DNA of 64,000 bases, from positions 134,805,394 to 134,869,393 of the forward strand of contig CM070876.1 of assembly GCA_036365515.1 (NCBI GenBank). The letters run 5' to 3'. The DNA is from Torymus aiolomorphi. Its lineage: Eukaryota; Arthropoda; Insecta; Hymenoptera; Torymidae. The position numbers and the translations under genes were made by a program. Below, one piece after another: positions 12,237 to 21,979 of the stretch; within the stretch, counting starts at the first letter, position 1; each line of letters starts with the position of its first letter. A model generated the notes under the pieces. That model was not told the DNA's origin. It made no database searches and was given only the letters and a program-made list of their open reading frames with translations.

Positions 12237-14496
12237 GAGATCTCCTTTGACGCTAGGACCATAAATGTGAACTGCCTATCCCTCACTCACTTCGCTCTCC
12301 TCGAGGCTAAGGCTACCGATACGCGTTTTGACATTATAGCCGTCAAAGAAACTTTCCTTTCTCCGGTCTTGGGTGACCAGCACCTTAGTTTCGATGGTTT
12401 TAATTTCTTTCGATCTTATCGAGGGCGATGGGCGGTGGTGGTGCCGGCTTTTATGTCCGTGATACCTTCGTAGTTCTCACCCTTGCAAACTCCGATCCTA
12501 CCTTCGATAATACCCTCGAATACCTCATCCTTGAAATAGCTAAATCCCACACTAAACTATTGTTTGCCGTGGTTTATCGTTGCGCTCATGCCAAATACCA
12601 GTATCACTTCTCTGAATGCCTTTCGACGTATCTACCGCATTTCAATTCTGCCATAGTCACCAGAGATTTTAAGTTAACATGGCTGCTCCATCTGTACCTG
12701 CTTCTATTCGCCTTAATGATCATTTGGACACTGATTCCCTCTCTGCAACCGTTACAACAAAACCAGTTGCCCTGCGGAATCTAAAAAATGTCAATCTGGA
12801 TGTATTAGTGGCCATTCTCTTCCAGCATTTTGATACCCCTGACCTACATGTACTTCTCTTCTAACACCTTCATCGCCACCCGTATCTCAAAGCTTGTTTT
12901 GGGGGCATGTCCACCCAACATCAATGTGTGCGAACGGGCGCTCACGAAGGCCATTGTATCAGCGTATGACATAACAGCTCCGCTTCGTATCGTTACCTTC
13001 CGCTCCCGTCGTAAGTGGTGGGTTAGCCCCCAGATTAAGGCCTTAATGAGGTTTCGTGACCGAGCCTACAGTGCCGCTTACGCTTTGAGCTCGCCAGCTG
13101 ATCTAACAATCTTCCGTCACCTCCGCTTCAAGGTCTGAAATGCTTTCGACGGGGCGAAAATATGACAAATCTCGTCACTCCTAGCTGAGGCGTCGTCCGC
13201 AGACGCGAAATGGAAGGATCTTCGATGTGGCCTCTCCGTTTGTTATTTTTGATGCGGCGACCCTAAACTCACACTTCGCAGCCACAGTGAACCAACATCT
13301 CCCAGTAGCGGAGCGTGACTTTTAGACGGCCGCTGAGCGCGCTCTAAACCCCTACTTAGGATGCCACTTTGAGTTCCGTCTGGTCACTGATCAAGAAGTG
13401 GCGAAGACACACCAGAGTGTCTCTTCCAAGGCGACCGGCTGCGATGGCGTGTCCGCTCCCATGCTGAAGTTGGCCTTTTCAATTGCGCTGCCTTCTCTCA
13501 GGAGCCTCTTTAACTCATCTCTTGCGAATGCGACTTTCCCTTCTGGCTGGAAAAAAGCTCTTATTTTCTCACTTGCTAAGGCGAAAATTCTTAACCAGCC
13601 CTTAATCACAAAGCGCATTGCACAACTGCCCAAGATCTCCAAATTCCTAGAGTGCCTGGTTCACGACCAGCTCAAAGGGTACATTGAAGGCAACTGCCTC
13701 TTACACCCGCGACCATCCGGCTTCCGCAGTGGGCACAGCACGCAAACTGCGCTGCTGGGCATCTTCGATGATGTGCGCCACGTCATCAACTTGAGAAAGC
13801 TCACCCTGCTTATACTCTTTGATTTCTCGAAGGCATTTGACGCAATTCCCCGTGCCTCACTGCTTGAGAAATTAAGAGCCATCAACGTATCGTGTGACAT
13901 GGTTCTTTACCTATCTGGCTGACCAGCATCAAGCTGTGATCGATGCAGACGGCTACATTTCCGATTGGCTGCGCGCCGCTTCAGGGGTCCCACAGGGCAG
14001 TGTTCTTGGCCCACTGCTATTCGCTATCTACATAAACGATCTTCCAGCTGCAATGCACTTCGCCAAGGTAATGATTTTTGCGGACGACCTTCAGCTCTAC
14101 CTACACTTCTTTCTACCGGTCTGGGGTCGCATCGCATCCTACCTGCTTGTGCTCGGATGGTTCTCAGCTAACAGTAGGAAAGAATATTTCTTTGACCTAC
14201 AAGTCTACTATGTTATCTCTCACACCTACCCAGACTATCTAGCGAAGCGTTTTTACTTCAGGGCAGACGTCGACCACGAAGTTCGTCGTTCTCGTAGGCT
14301 CCCTCAACAAACATTCGCCCCACCGACATTGCGCACCGAGGCCTACAAGCAGTCCTTCGCCCTCGAAGTCATGGAGCTACTAAATTCGCGTCATGTTGCC
14401 AATTTTGCCACAGTAAATGCTTCGACGTTTAGCGTATCCTGCCCGCTATGCTTTTCAACTGTGATGGGAACGATTGGGCGGATGAGTGAGAAATGA
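12237..14496 (+). pseudogene. LINE ORF2 relic: endonuclease and reverse transcriptase
   Basis: The endonuclease part covers about 12240-12700 (NVNCLSLTH..., DIIAVKETFLS, FFRSYRGR, LILEIA), with a changed residue in the usual ITETWL-type block. The reverse transcriptase begins in the 13398-13922 frame (GCDGVSAPMLK, FPSGWKKALI, HPRPSGFRSGHSTQTAL, LILFDFSKAFDAIPR) and continues after a frameshift near 13910 (SGVPQGSVLGPLLFAIYINDL and the catalytic MIFADDLQLYLH). A second shift near 14110 precedes the C-terminal region ending ...SFALEVMELLNSR at 14496, where a CxxC-like pair remains. The catalytic FADD is intact but the frame is not, so the enzyme cannot be made. Confidence 0.8.
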
Positions 14497-14980
14497 GCAC
14501 CTCCGGCGCAGCTTACTTTATCACCCACCCGGGCAAAGTGCCCCCCCCCCCCGCGTGCGCGCCTTTAGCTTAGAGCTAGGCACACCTCTACTCTAGAATT
14601 AGGCCTAATTTAATTTAATTTAGTTTAATTTAATCTTAAGTTAAGTGTATTTATAGTTTAAATAAACTCTACTGATAACTCCTGTTATATTATCTTGCCA
14701 CATCTACTGTATGAGTTTCAATCGGCCTCTTACGCTCCTCGTTAACATGTTCATTTCCCTTACTCGCTATCTACTGCTTATTATTCTTCTCTATTATACC
14801 GCTGATAAGTTAAGTTAACTATATTTGCTACCTGCGTTGCGATCTCTTACGTTATTTTTCAATTATATACTTACAATTAGTTGTTTGTTCTGTAAATTTT
14901 TATATTATGTAATACTCTGTACTTTCTCGAAGCACCAGACAGGATCATACCCCAAGGTGTTAATAAATGACTAAATCAAA
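14497..14980 (+). other. LINE 3' untranslated region
   Basis: Non-coding sequence between the ORF2 stop and the right-hand TCATCTG repeat. It contains a C-run at about 14541-14553, a short taatttaattta repeat at about 14610 and an AATAAA-like signal near 14965. No gene is present. Confidence 0.55.
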
Positions 14981-14987
14981 TCATCTG

Positions 14988-15789
14988 CCATAAAGCTGTT
15001 GATCATTGGTCGTAAATTCTGGTTAACTCTTTCTACTGGGTTTGCTTGTGCATGGTAGGGCGGAATAGTAGTTTGCAGAATTCCATACTCATTTAACCTT
15101 TCATTAACTAATCGGTTTGACAATTCTGTGCCATTATCCGTGAGCAGAACCCGGGGGCAATCCAACGATTTACGATCAATTCTTCAAAAGCTTTTACAAC
15201 AGATTTAGCATCTGCGTTCCGCAAAGCCTTCAGGGCGATGTGTCTGGTGAACAGGGAGGTTTCGGTCCTATTATATCAGAAGCTACAGCTGCCCAAGGAC
15301 TATCAATATTCCTCTCTATCATTAGCCCCGCTGGAGCTTGCTGAGAGCTTTTATCAGCTTTACATACTTGGCACGCGGCTACATACCAACAATCATTTAT
15401 GTAGTAGCCTGGCCAGTAGTAGTATGTCGCCACTCTCGCAAAAGTCTTCGCCACGCCTAAGTCGCCTGATTGTGGAGTATTATGAGCTTCAACTAGAGCT
15501 TTTTCTCGATCTGCTTCAGGAAGAACTATCTTCCAGCCATCCATGTGCGGTAGTAACGGATCTACTTTTTTATATGGCCAATGCGCGTTCAGTAAGCAAT
15601 TTACTACCTTCCAATCCACGTATTTCTTTGGATTTTTCTCAATTTTATTAATTTTCCCCTGATACCACGGATCGTCAGCTGTAGCAGTGGCAATAACTGC
15701 AAGCTCATATATTTCTTCCCAAGCACGCGATAGAGCATCTGGAACTTTGTGAAACGCTCCCTTGCGATAAACAAATTGTATATTGTACA
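14988..15789 (-). pseudogene. pol: Gypsy integrase (zinc-binding and core parts)
   Basis: From 15789 down, the minus frame gives the end of RNase H (VYRKGAFHKVPDALSRAW), then the H2C2 integrase zinc-binding region (VEAHNTPQSGDLGVAKT...YYWPGYY...CQVCKADK), then the start of the core (WAAVASDIIGP). A frameshift near 15230 leads to the core block PRVLLTDNGTELSN and IPPYHAQANPVERVNQNL at 15165-14988, where the LINE interrupts. The two catalytic acidic residues seen (D in LTDNG, E in VERVN) are retained, but the frame is broken. Confidence 0.85.
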
Positions 15790-16658
15790 CAGAGATGGAA
15801 CGTGACTGTGACGTGCGTCATAAAATGGTCTTGTCACTGTCTTAAGACCGTCACATGACCATCAAAAATGTGACAAAAATGACGCAACTTAACAAGTTTC
15901 GGTCGACCGTTGACGCCATTTTGAACGAATCGATCTTTCGATTCCGAGATTCGCGAGCGGTGAGCCGGCCTAATGATTTAAGACTCTTAAATCATTTTTA
16001 CAGTAAACATTCAGAATTTATTAATTTATAATAAAAATTTGTGACGTGACGGAAAACTTTATGACGGTAATTTTACATCTATATAGATGGTAAAATATAA
16101 AATTTTTAATAAAACATTTTGCGATTTAACATTTTAATGTTATACTATTTTTGAAAATAAAAATTTTTTAGTTAAACGAATTTATGACGTGACGGAAAAC
16201 TTTATGACGGTAATTTTACATCTATATAGATGGTTTTTACATCTATATAGATGGTTTTTACATCTATATAGATGGTTTTTACATCTATATAGATGGTTGA
16301 AAGTAAAGTTTCAATTCATGAAATTAATATTCAAATTTTTTAAGTATTTACAAATTTGTATTATTTCATAAATTTTACGATTTAATGTTGTATATTCTCC
16401 AAAGAAATTTTTTTGTTGTAATCAGGGATTCATGACGTGACCGAACACTTTATGACGGTAACTTTACATCTATGGTACTGGTATTATCTTATGACTCATC
16501 TAAATATGGACGGTATTGTCTTATGACTCATCTAAATGTGACCGTCATTTTGCATACAAAACTTGGTGTGGCAAGTTGTGACGCACATGACGGTCCTAAG
16601 ACCGTCATATTGTAGGTCATATGACACGATGTTAAACGACAGTCACATCGCATCTCTG
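15790..16658. mobile_element. hAT-type MITE, 869 bp
   Basis: A perfect 8 bp direct repeat ATTGTACA at 15782-15789 and 16659-16666 flanks terminal inverted repeats that start CAGAGATG and continue with mismatches through GTGACTGT. An 8 bp duplication with CAG-starting ends is diagnostic for the hAT superfamily. There is no transposase, so the element is non-autonomous. Three internal copies of a block starting tgacgtgacggaaaactttatgacggtaa lie near 16040, 16185 and (diverged) 16432. It interrupts the gypsy RNase H-integrase connector, and removal of the element plus one TSD copy restores the surrounding gypsy reading. Confidence 0.9.
16219..16295. repeat. 21 bp palindromic minisatellite inside the MITE
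   Basis: CATCTATATAGATG, itself a perfect 14 bp palindrome, occurs at 16219, 16240, 16261 and 16282, so the period is 21 bases. A further single copy lies near 16077. Slippage of a self-complementary unit is the likely cause. Confidence 0.9.
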
Positions 16659-16666
16659 ATTGTACA

Positions 16667-18486
16667 TCTGCAGAGCCGTATTCCACCTGGCTGAGCGACC
16701 AGTTGGATCTTGAAGGTTATTTAACCACAAGAAGCTGTGGTGATCGGTGATTACTGTTAACTTTTCACGTTGTAAATAATCTCTCAGCCGCTCGAGACTA
16801 TAAGACGGCGAGGCACTCCTTCTAAGTGACAGTATAATTCTTCCCTGCTTTAGACACAGTTCTGCTCACGAAGTAGATAGGATGCCCCTCGCCATCGAAC
16901 ACCTCCGTCAGTACCCCACCTATTGTACAATCCCTCGCATCTGTTTACAGGGTGAAGGGCAGCGATTGATCTGGCCTCGCAAGTACAGATGCTTACGTCA
17001 TCGCGAGCTTTAGCCTCTTGAATGCTTGCTCTTGCCCTTCGTGCGGCTGTCACCGAACATCCCTCTTCAGCAGCTTAGTTAGCGGTGCTTTATACTATCA
17101 TTTCGAGGAATCTTCTGGTTGCCTTATGTTGAGGGGAGCTAGATACTCGAGGATGGGCTTCACTTTGTCTTCATCAGTCTTCAACACATTCTCGTTGATC
17201 ACGTAGTCTAAGTAATTAACCTCCGCATAGTGAAACTCTGAGTTTATAAGATTAATCTGCAAGTTTACTTCCTTTAACGCCACGAGCACGATCTCTATCC
17301 ACTTGTTGTGCTCTTCGAAAGTAGACGAGACCATAATTATGTCGTCTAGATAGGCGAATACATAAGGCTCTCACGCAGTTTTAATGAGGGTATCCATTAT
17401 GCACTGAAACACAGCTAGAGAATTTGTCAGTCCATATATTATAGTAATCTGATGAAGTAAAAAAGTCCTTGCCCTGGTACTGATAATGCGGTGAGCTCTC
17501 GACTCTTCGGATCCAACGGAATCTGATGATACGCCTGGATTAAATGTAACTTTGAAATTTACTTGGCCGAACTTAGCTTGTTAATTATATCATCCATGTT
17601 ACGCAATGGATACGCGACAGTGTACTTGTCTATAGTCTATGCAAAATCGAAATAAATCATAGAGTTTCGGAACGAATACAGGACAGCTTCGCCACGGGCT
17701 GTTAGATGATTCCATAACTTCTTCATCCAACATTCTATCGACTTCCGCCCACGCCGTCTGCAACATCTTCGGAGTATATTTCCGAAGAGCTTGACGAATG
17801 GGTTCATGATCCTGGATATCGATAAAGTGCGACTTTAGCTAAACTTTGCTTTTCCGGGATAGGCGGAATCAGCTTCTCCTTGATAGCTTCGATTATTGAC
17901 TGTTGATCAGCTGTAGCATGACTCAATCCTCCTATGCTGGCTAGAGCTGAAAAACATGTTGGATCTTGGCCACAATAGTAAAACTGATGATCTACTCCCT
18001 TCGGTGTCCACCGCGTATCATTCTCGTAGACGATCTCCATCTTGAACAGCCGCTTGAAGTCGATTCCAAGAATGCAGTCGTATTGAAGCTCGTCTGCTAC
18101 GCGGAAAGGCAACGATAATTCCGTATTATCGATAGAAACGGTTATGTTCAATACGCCTTATAGCTTCACTGCACCTCTGTCCGCTACACGTACCGAAGCT
18201 GTTCTAGCTTCCCGGCGAACTCGTTGCTGACGCCTCTGCCAAGATACGAATGAACAGAACCATCATCGAGCATGTCCAAGAGTTTCCTTCCGTTCAATTC
18301 TATGTTGAAGAACAACCTGGGCTCGACTTTGCTGATAGCACTTCTTATAATCAGCGATTTCGGAGCTAAAACTTGAGGGCTGTCTCCCTTACTAATAGCT
18401 ACAGCCAAACTGATTTCTTGGATAGGAGCAGTCGAATATGAAGTCGGAGGGGGCGAGTTCAATGCAGTTACAAGGAGAGTGCACAC
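16667..18486 (-). pseudogene. pol: Gypsy protease, reverse transcriptase and RNase H
   Basis: The minus strand holds a retropepsin-like segment at 18486-18184 (FFNIELNGRKLLD then DDGSVHSYLG, where the usual D-T/S-G triad is D-D-G), then YDCILGIDF at about 18080, then the RT: DRMLDEEVMESSNSPW-like sequence near 17720, FRFCIDYRQ near 17650, and the catalytic VFAYLDDIIMVSSTF near 17370-17325. RT thumb sequence follows (17334-17098). RNase H sequence runs down to 16667, where the MITE sits. Several stops and frameshifts occur (for example near 17590 and 17100). The YLDD is intact, but the gene is dead. Confidence 0.8.
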
Positions 18487-18989
18487 CCTCCGGAAAACGG
18501 GTTTTCATGGGCATTGGAGAGTTGGTTTCTGGTATTTTGCTGTTCGCAATTCTGACAGACGGCAACGTTCATACACTCACGTCTCTAGTGCCCTGCTTGA
18601 CCGCAATGAAAACATGGCTCTCTCATTTTCCTCCGCTGCATATCCTCGTACTTGGCACTCGGAGGAACCGTCTCGATCTTCAGCTGGACTTGCTTAGGCT
18701 CAATCTCCGTCGACTTCGCTCCAGCATCTCCTTTCTGACCTGCACTTTGACCCTTACTCTTGCTGTGAGCTTCTCGACCCAGGTTCTTTTTCCCTCTCGG
18801 CTGTCCATTTGTCGTTTTGAATCTCCTTTCCTCCCGAAGATTGTTGATTCGCTCCTCCCTCCGTCTGTGGTGCTGCTAGAAGACCTAGGTTGCTTGAGGT
18901 GGAAAGCGTCAACTCGGTTTCTTCTACATGACTGCTGCTTCGGAGGAGTATAAGCTGAAGCAGAAAAGCTGAAGCCGTGATTACAGGCG

Positions 18990-20656
18990 GTGGTTTGTAC
19001 GCCTTCTCCTAATCTCTTCTTAACTTTTCTCGCTTGCCGAGCTTCTGCAACTCCGAAAAATTATCGAAGTCCTTCCTCTCGATGCGCAGCTGATAAGAAC
19101 GGTAGAGCTTCTGGTATACGCGATCTAGCTGCTCTCAACATCAGCGGCAGCTTCAGCTGATGCAGCAGGTCATGCAAATAGGTCACCTTCAGCAAATAGG
19201 TTGAAACTCCTCGCTTGGACCTTGCGTTCGTACCTCCAGTTCCTTCCGCAGTCTCTCCTGTACATCTTCGAAACTGTACTGTAGGCGGAATGCATCAACC
19301 AAATCTTTATAGGATTTCCAAAACTGATACTCTCGACGAAACCACTGCCACGACTCATCATCAAGAGCCGATGGCAAAGCTTTTACGATCTCGTCGAGCG
19401 TTAGTTTATACGTTTCCTTGTATTTAGTTAAATCTGCAATGAAACTTTCGGAGTCTTTTTTCTTATCCCCTTTCCATCACATGTGCCACGTAGATAGCAG
19501 CTCATTCGTGCGTTTCTTTTTCAGCAGTAAAGAGCGCTCGAAGGAAAACGCATCCTGACTCATCCCAGGAGCAAAGATATCAAATCTCCCCGGATAAGGA
19601 TGAAAACTAGCAACAGTATTCACTGGAAACGACAGAACCCCTGTAGCAGCTGGGTTGCGAAAATTGCGAAAATAATTGCAGAATGTGACTAGGATAGCGC
19701 GGATATAACGGAACATACTGGAATGATAGCAACGATAACGACGAAGGTTGTGTAATATAGGCAGGCGGATAATGAAACGACGCTGGCGGCGTGGGTTGAC
19801 TATAATATCCGCTCATCAACCTGACCGCTCAACAAGCTGAAAACCTGTTATTACTCTCAGCATTGGACAATGCGAGTTGACTGCAGGCCCTGCTCCCATC
19901 TCACAATGACCTAACATCTGTGACAAATTTACAACCGGAAAACTAACTCGTTCATTCCTCCCACGAACATCATTAATAAAGATCCTATTCCATATTGCAT
20001 CAGTAGCTTGAAGCTGAGGAATATGCGACAACGGCAAAGAAGCAACGGCGGACGCGACGCTGCACCATTCTAGCTCTTTGAGCTATGTTCGTGGGCACGG
20101 GGTGGACTGAGCGTGTAACGAGTGGATTGCGCTCGTAGGTTGTGGGCCGCTTCCCTCATGTCATTAAACGCAACCGGCGCGACGATGCTAACTTGCCTCT
20201 CCGTGGTGGAACACTACATAGCTGGAGCTACATTGCTGTCAGCTCTAGCTTCCTCGCTGACAACTGTGATGTGTAGGTCTGCGATGGCTACTCCATCCGA
20301 TCTGGGATCGCAAAATTAACCTATCGATTGGCCTGTAAAGTCCTAAGCGGTGATGAACTGCCGATCGAATTCCTCCTAGACGACGCTGACTGCGATGGCA
20401 ATCGACAGAATCTCCTTGCTGTTTCCTAGCCGGATCCGAAGGGGATGCATCTGCTCCGAAATGGCGTCTCATCTCGTACCTTTCTAACCTATTTCGGAGC
20501 ACCATTGAATCTCCGCTGGATATTCAAAGCGACCTCATTGTCCGTGAATCTATTTATCGCGCGTTTAAGAGCTTCATCTGGAGTTAGGAGATCGACGAAC
20601 ATTAAATCGTTCCCGGCGAGGCCTAGCGAAGCAAAACTCCAATCTAAATTTTCCAT
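18990..20656 (-). pseudogene. gag: Gypsy gag
   Basis: The frame starts at ATG 20656 (MENLDWSFASLGLAGND, then LTPDEALKRAINRFTDNEV) and shifts near 20490. A Gag capsid segment at about 19377-19189 has the retrotransposon-gag pattern (WQWFRREYQFW, LVDAFRLQYSFEDVQERLRKE). A proline-rich stretch (YYSQPTPPASFHYPP) lies at about 19810-19750. I could not confirm a CCHC zinc knuckle. The product would be the structural protein of the element particle, but the gene has many frameshifts. Confidence 0.7.
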
Positions 20657-21880
20657 GTTGAAACTACTCTCTCAGTTAGCCTCGGTTACGTAGCTCCGCT
20701 GATTTTCTCTCAAATTTTACGTTAAATACTACTACGACTTAATTCTCTACTACCAATAGCAGCACTAAAGACTACTACCAATAATCTCAGCACTACTACC
20801 AATAGTAGCACTCCTAGAAAAGGAGTTGCGCGCGGGAAAAAGAGGCATCGGGAGGGATGGGCGTACCCGCACATGTGTGTGCATCGCCGCACGTTGAGGC
20901 GTCGTTTGCCGTGGCCGCCGCGCTCGTATAATCTCGTGGTTTCTAGTAACGTGCGAACAGTCATGATACAAAAGTTTTACCATCACCTATGGCATCATTA
21001 CAATTATCTAAATATTTAATGATATGTAATTGTAAAAAGATTTTGTTTTGAGATAATCTTGAATTAAACTGCGGTAAAGCAGCATTGAACTAAAAATTCT
21101 GTTCGTTTTTTGAGCAAAGAAAGAAGCACGTTTAGCTTCATTGCAATATCGAAGGTAACAAACATTGCAACGCGGTGTCACAAACAAAAAAAGCGAACCG
21201 GTAGAAACGGCAGTACATTAAAAACTAATATATTTATTGGAAGTTCGATCGACGGAATGCTTCAGTCAGAGTAACCATTCGCGTTCGTTTATTTGCTTAT
21301 TAATTATACGACACTGCATTTAATCAGTTCATTGTTTCATGTCTCTTTTTCGATTTAGATAGTTAAAGCCGCAATCACAGATGCCCTGGAGCTTCACTTT
21401 GTAGTGAAAGATTCATTAGTAAGGCACAAGAATATTCCAATCTATATGGTCCCATTCTAAACTTTTCATTACCATGATTATGTAATAGCTATTCAACTAA
21501 ATTAGGTTCAGATCATTTAATCTCTCTGTTGTTTTCTTAAAGACATTTTTTTGAACTGTTGCCAAGAGCGCATCTAAAGTTATACCATCACCTATGCCAT
21601 CATTACAATTATCCAAATATTTAATAATATGTAAGTTTATATTCGAAAATATTATTTACAAACGTATTAATTGTAAAAAAAAATTTTTTGAGATAATTTT
21701 TATATCTGCTAGGTAAAATACATACAGCATTTAATACTCTAGGCCCAGCTAAATATGTTGGACCAATATTAAATGATGCTATTGCATTTCAAATTTTCTG
21801 TGAAATAAAATAACATTTTTTTGCAGAAGAGATTTGAAAGTTTGTGTAAACCAATTGTGTGAATAAAATTGTTTTTTGCG
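20657..21880. other. Gypsy 5' flank and unidentified repeat debris
   Basis: 20700-20960 includes a ctactaccaatag-type short repeat and a GC-rich stretch, perhaps LTR or leader of the gypsy element, but no LTR ends could be fixed. A ~60 bp segment starting ccatcacctatggcatcattacaa occurs at about 20978 and again, diverged, at about 21588. A decayed minus-strand frame lies near 21600-21470, with no family recognised. No gene is supported. Confidence 0.35.
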
Positions 21881-21913
21881 GACGTTTCGGCAATTTTCTA
21901 TTGCCTTCATCAG
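21881..21913 (-). ncRNA. Hammerhead-ribozyme-like motif of a Penelope-like element
   Basis: Minus-strand order: CUGAUGA (21913-21907), one extra A, a 6 bp stem GGCAAU/AUUGCC with an AGAA-type loop, then GAAAC and GUC (21881). Penelope-like elements are known to carry hammerhead ribozymes. The one nucleotide between CUGAUGA and stem II departs from the textbook core, and I did not resolve helices I and III, so self-cleavage is not established. Confidence 0.6.
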
Positions 21914-21979
21914 CTATAAAATACAAGCGGTAAAGACTATAAAATAGTTTTCCAATATGGACAAAGTTTTTTGTCTTAA

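Larger units (their letters stand above)
9381..14980 (+). mobile_element. LINE retrotransposon inserted in gypsy integrase
   Basis: The LINE is bounded by a TCATCTG direct repeat at 9374-9380 and 14981-14987. Joining the flanks through one copy of the repeat gives continuous minus-strand gypsy sequence (SFMADD...), which fixes both ends. Inside, in order, are a long 5' region with a probable solo LTR, an ORF1 relic with a palindromic insertion, an ORF2 relic (endonuclease, reverse transcriptase, C-terminal cysteine region) and a 3' region ending in aataaatgactaaatcaaa. No long poly(A) is present. The codon use is richer in G+C than in the surrounding sequence. Clade is probably Jockey/R1-related by the FADDLQLY block. 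Many frameshifts, so inactive. Confidence 0.8.
9060..20656 (-). mobile_element. Ty3/gypsy LTR retrotransposon, interrupted and decayed
   Basis: Read on the minus strand, gag starts at an ATG at 20656 and is followed in gypsy order by protease, reverse transcriptase, RNase H and integrase. The element is split twice: by a hAT-type MITE (15790-16658) in the RNase H-integrase connector, and by a LINE (9381-14980) in the integrase. The integrase C-terminus lies beyond the LINE at 9373-9090. Removing the insertions and one copy of each target duplication restores continuity of sequence, although the reading frame is also broken elsewhere and part of the integrase core appears deleted. Neither LTR is recognised with confidence. 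Confidence 0.85.

Noticed and set aside
9060..14987. Two independent gypsy fragments on either side of the LINE
   Set aside because: The TCATCTG repeat joins them at the same integrase region and orientation, so a single interrupted element is the simpler reading.
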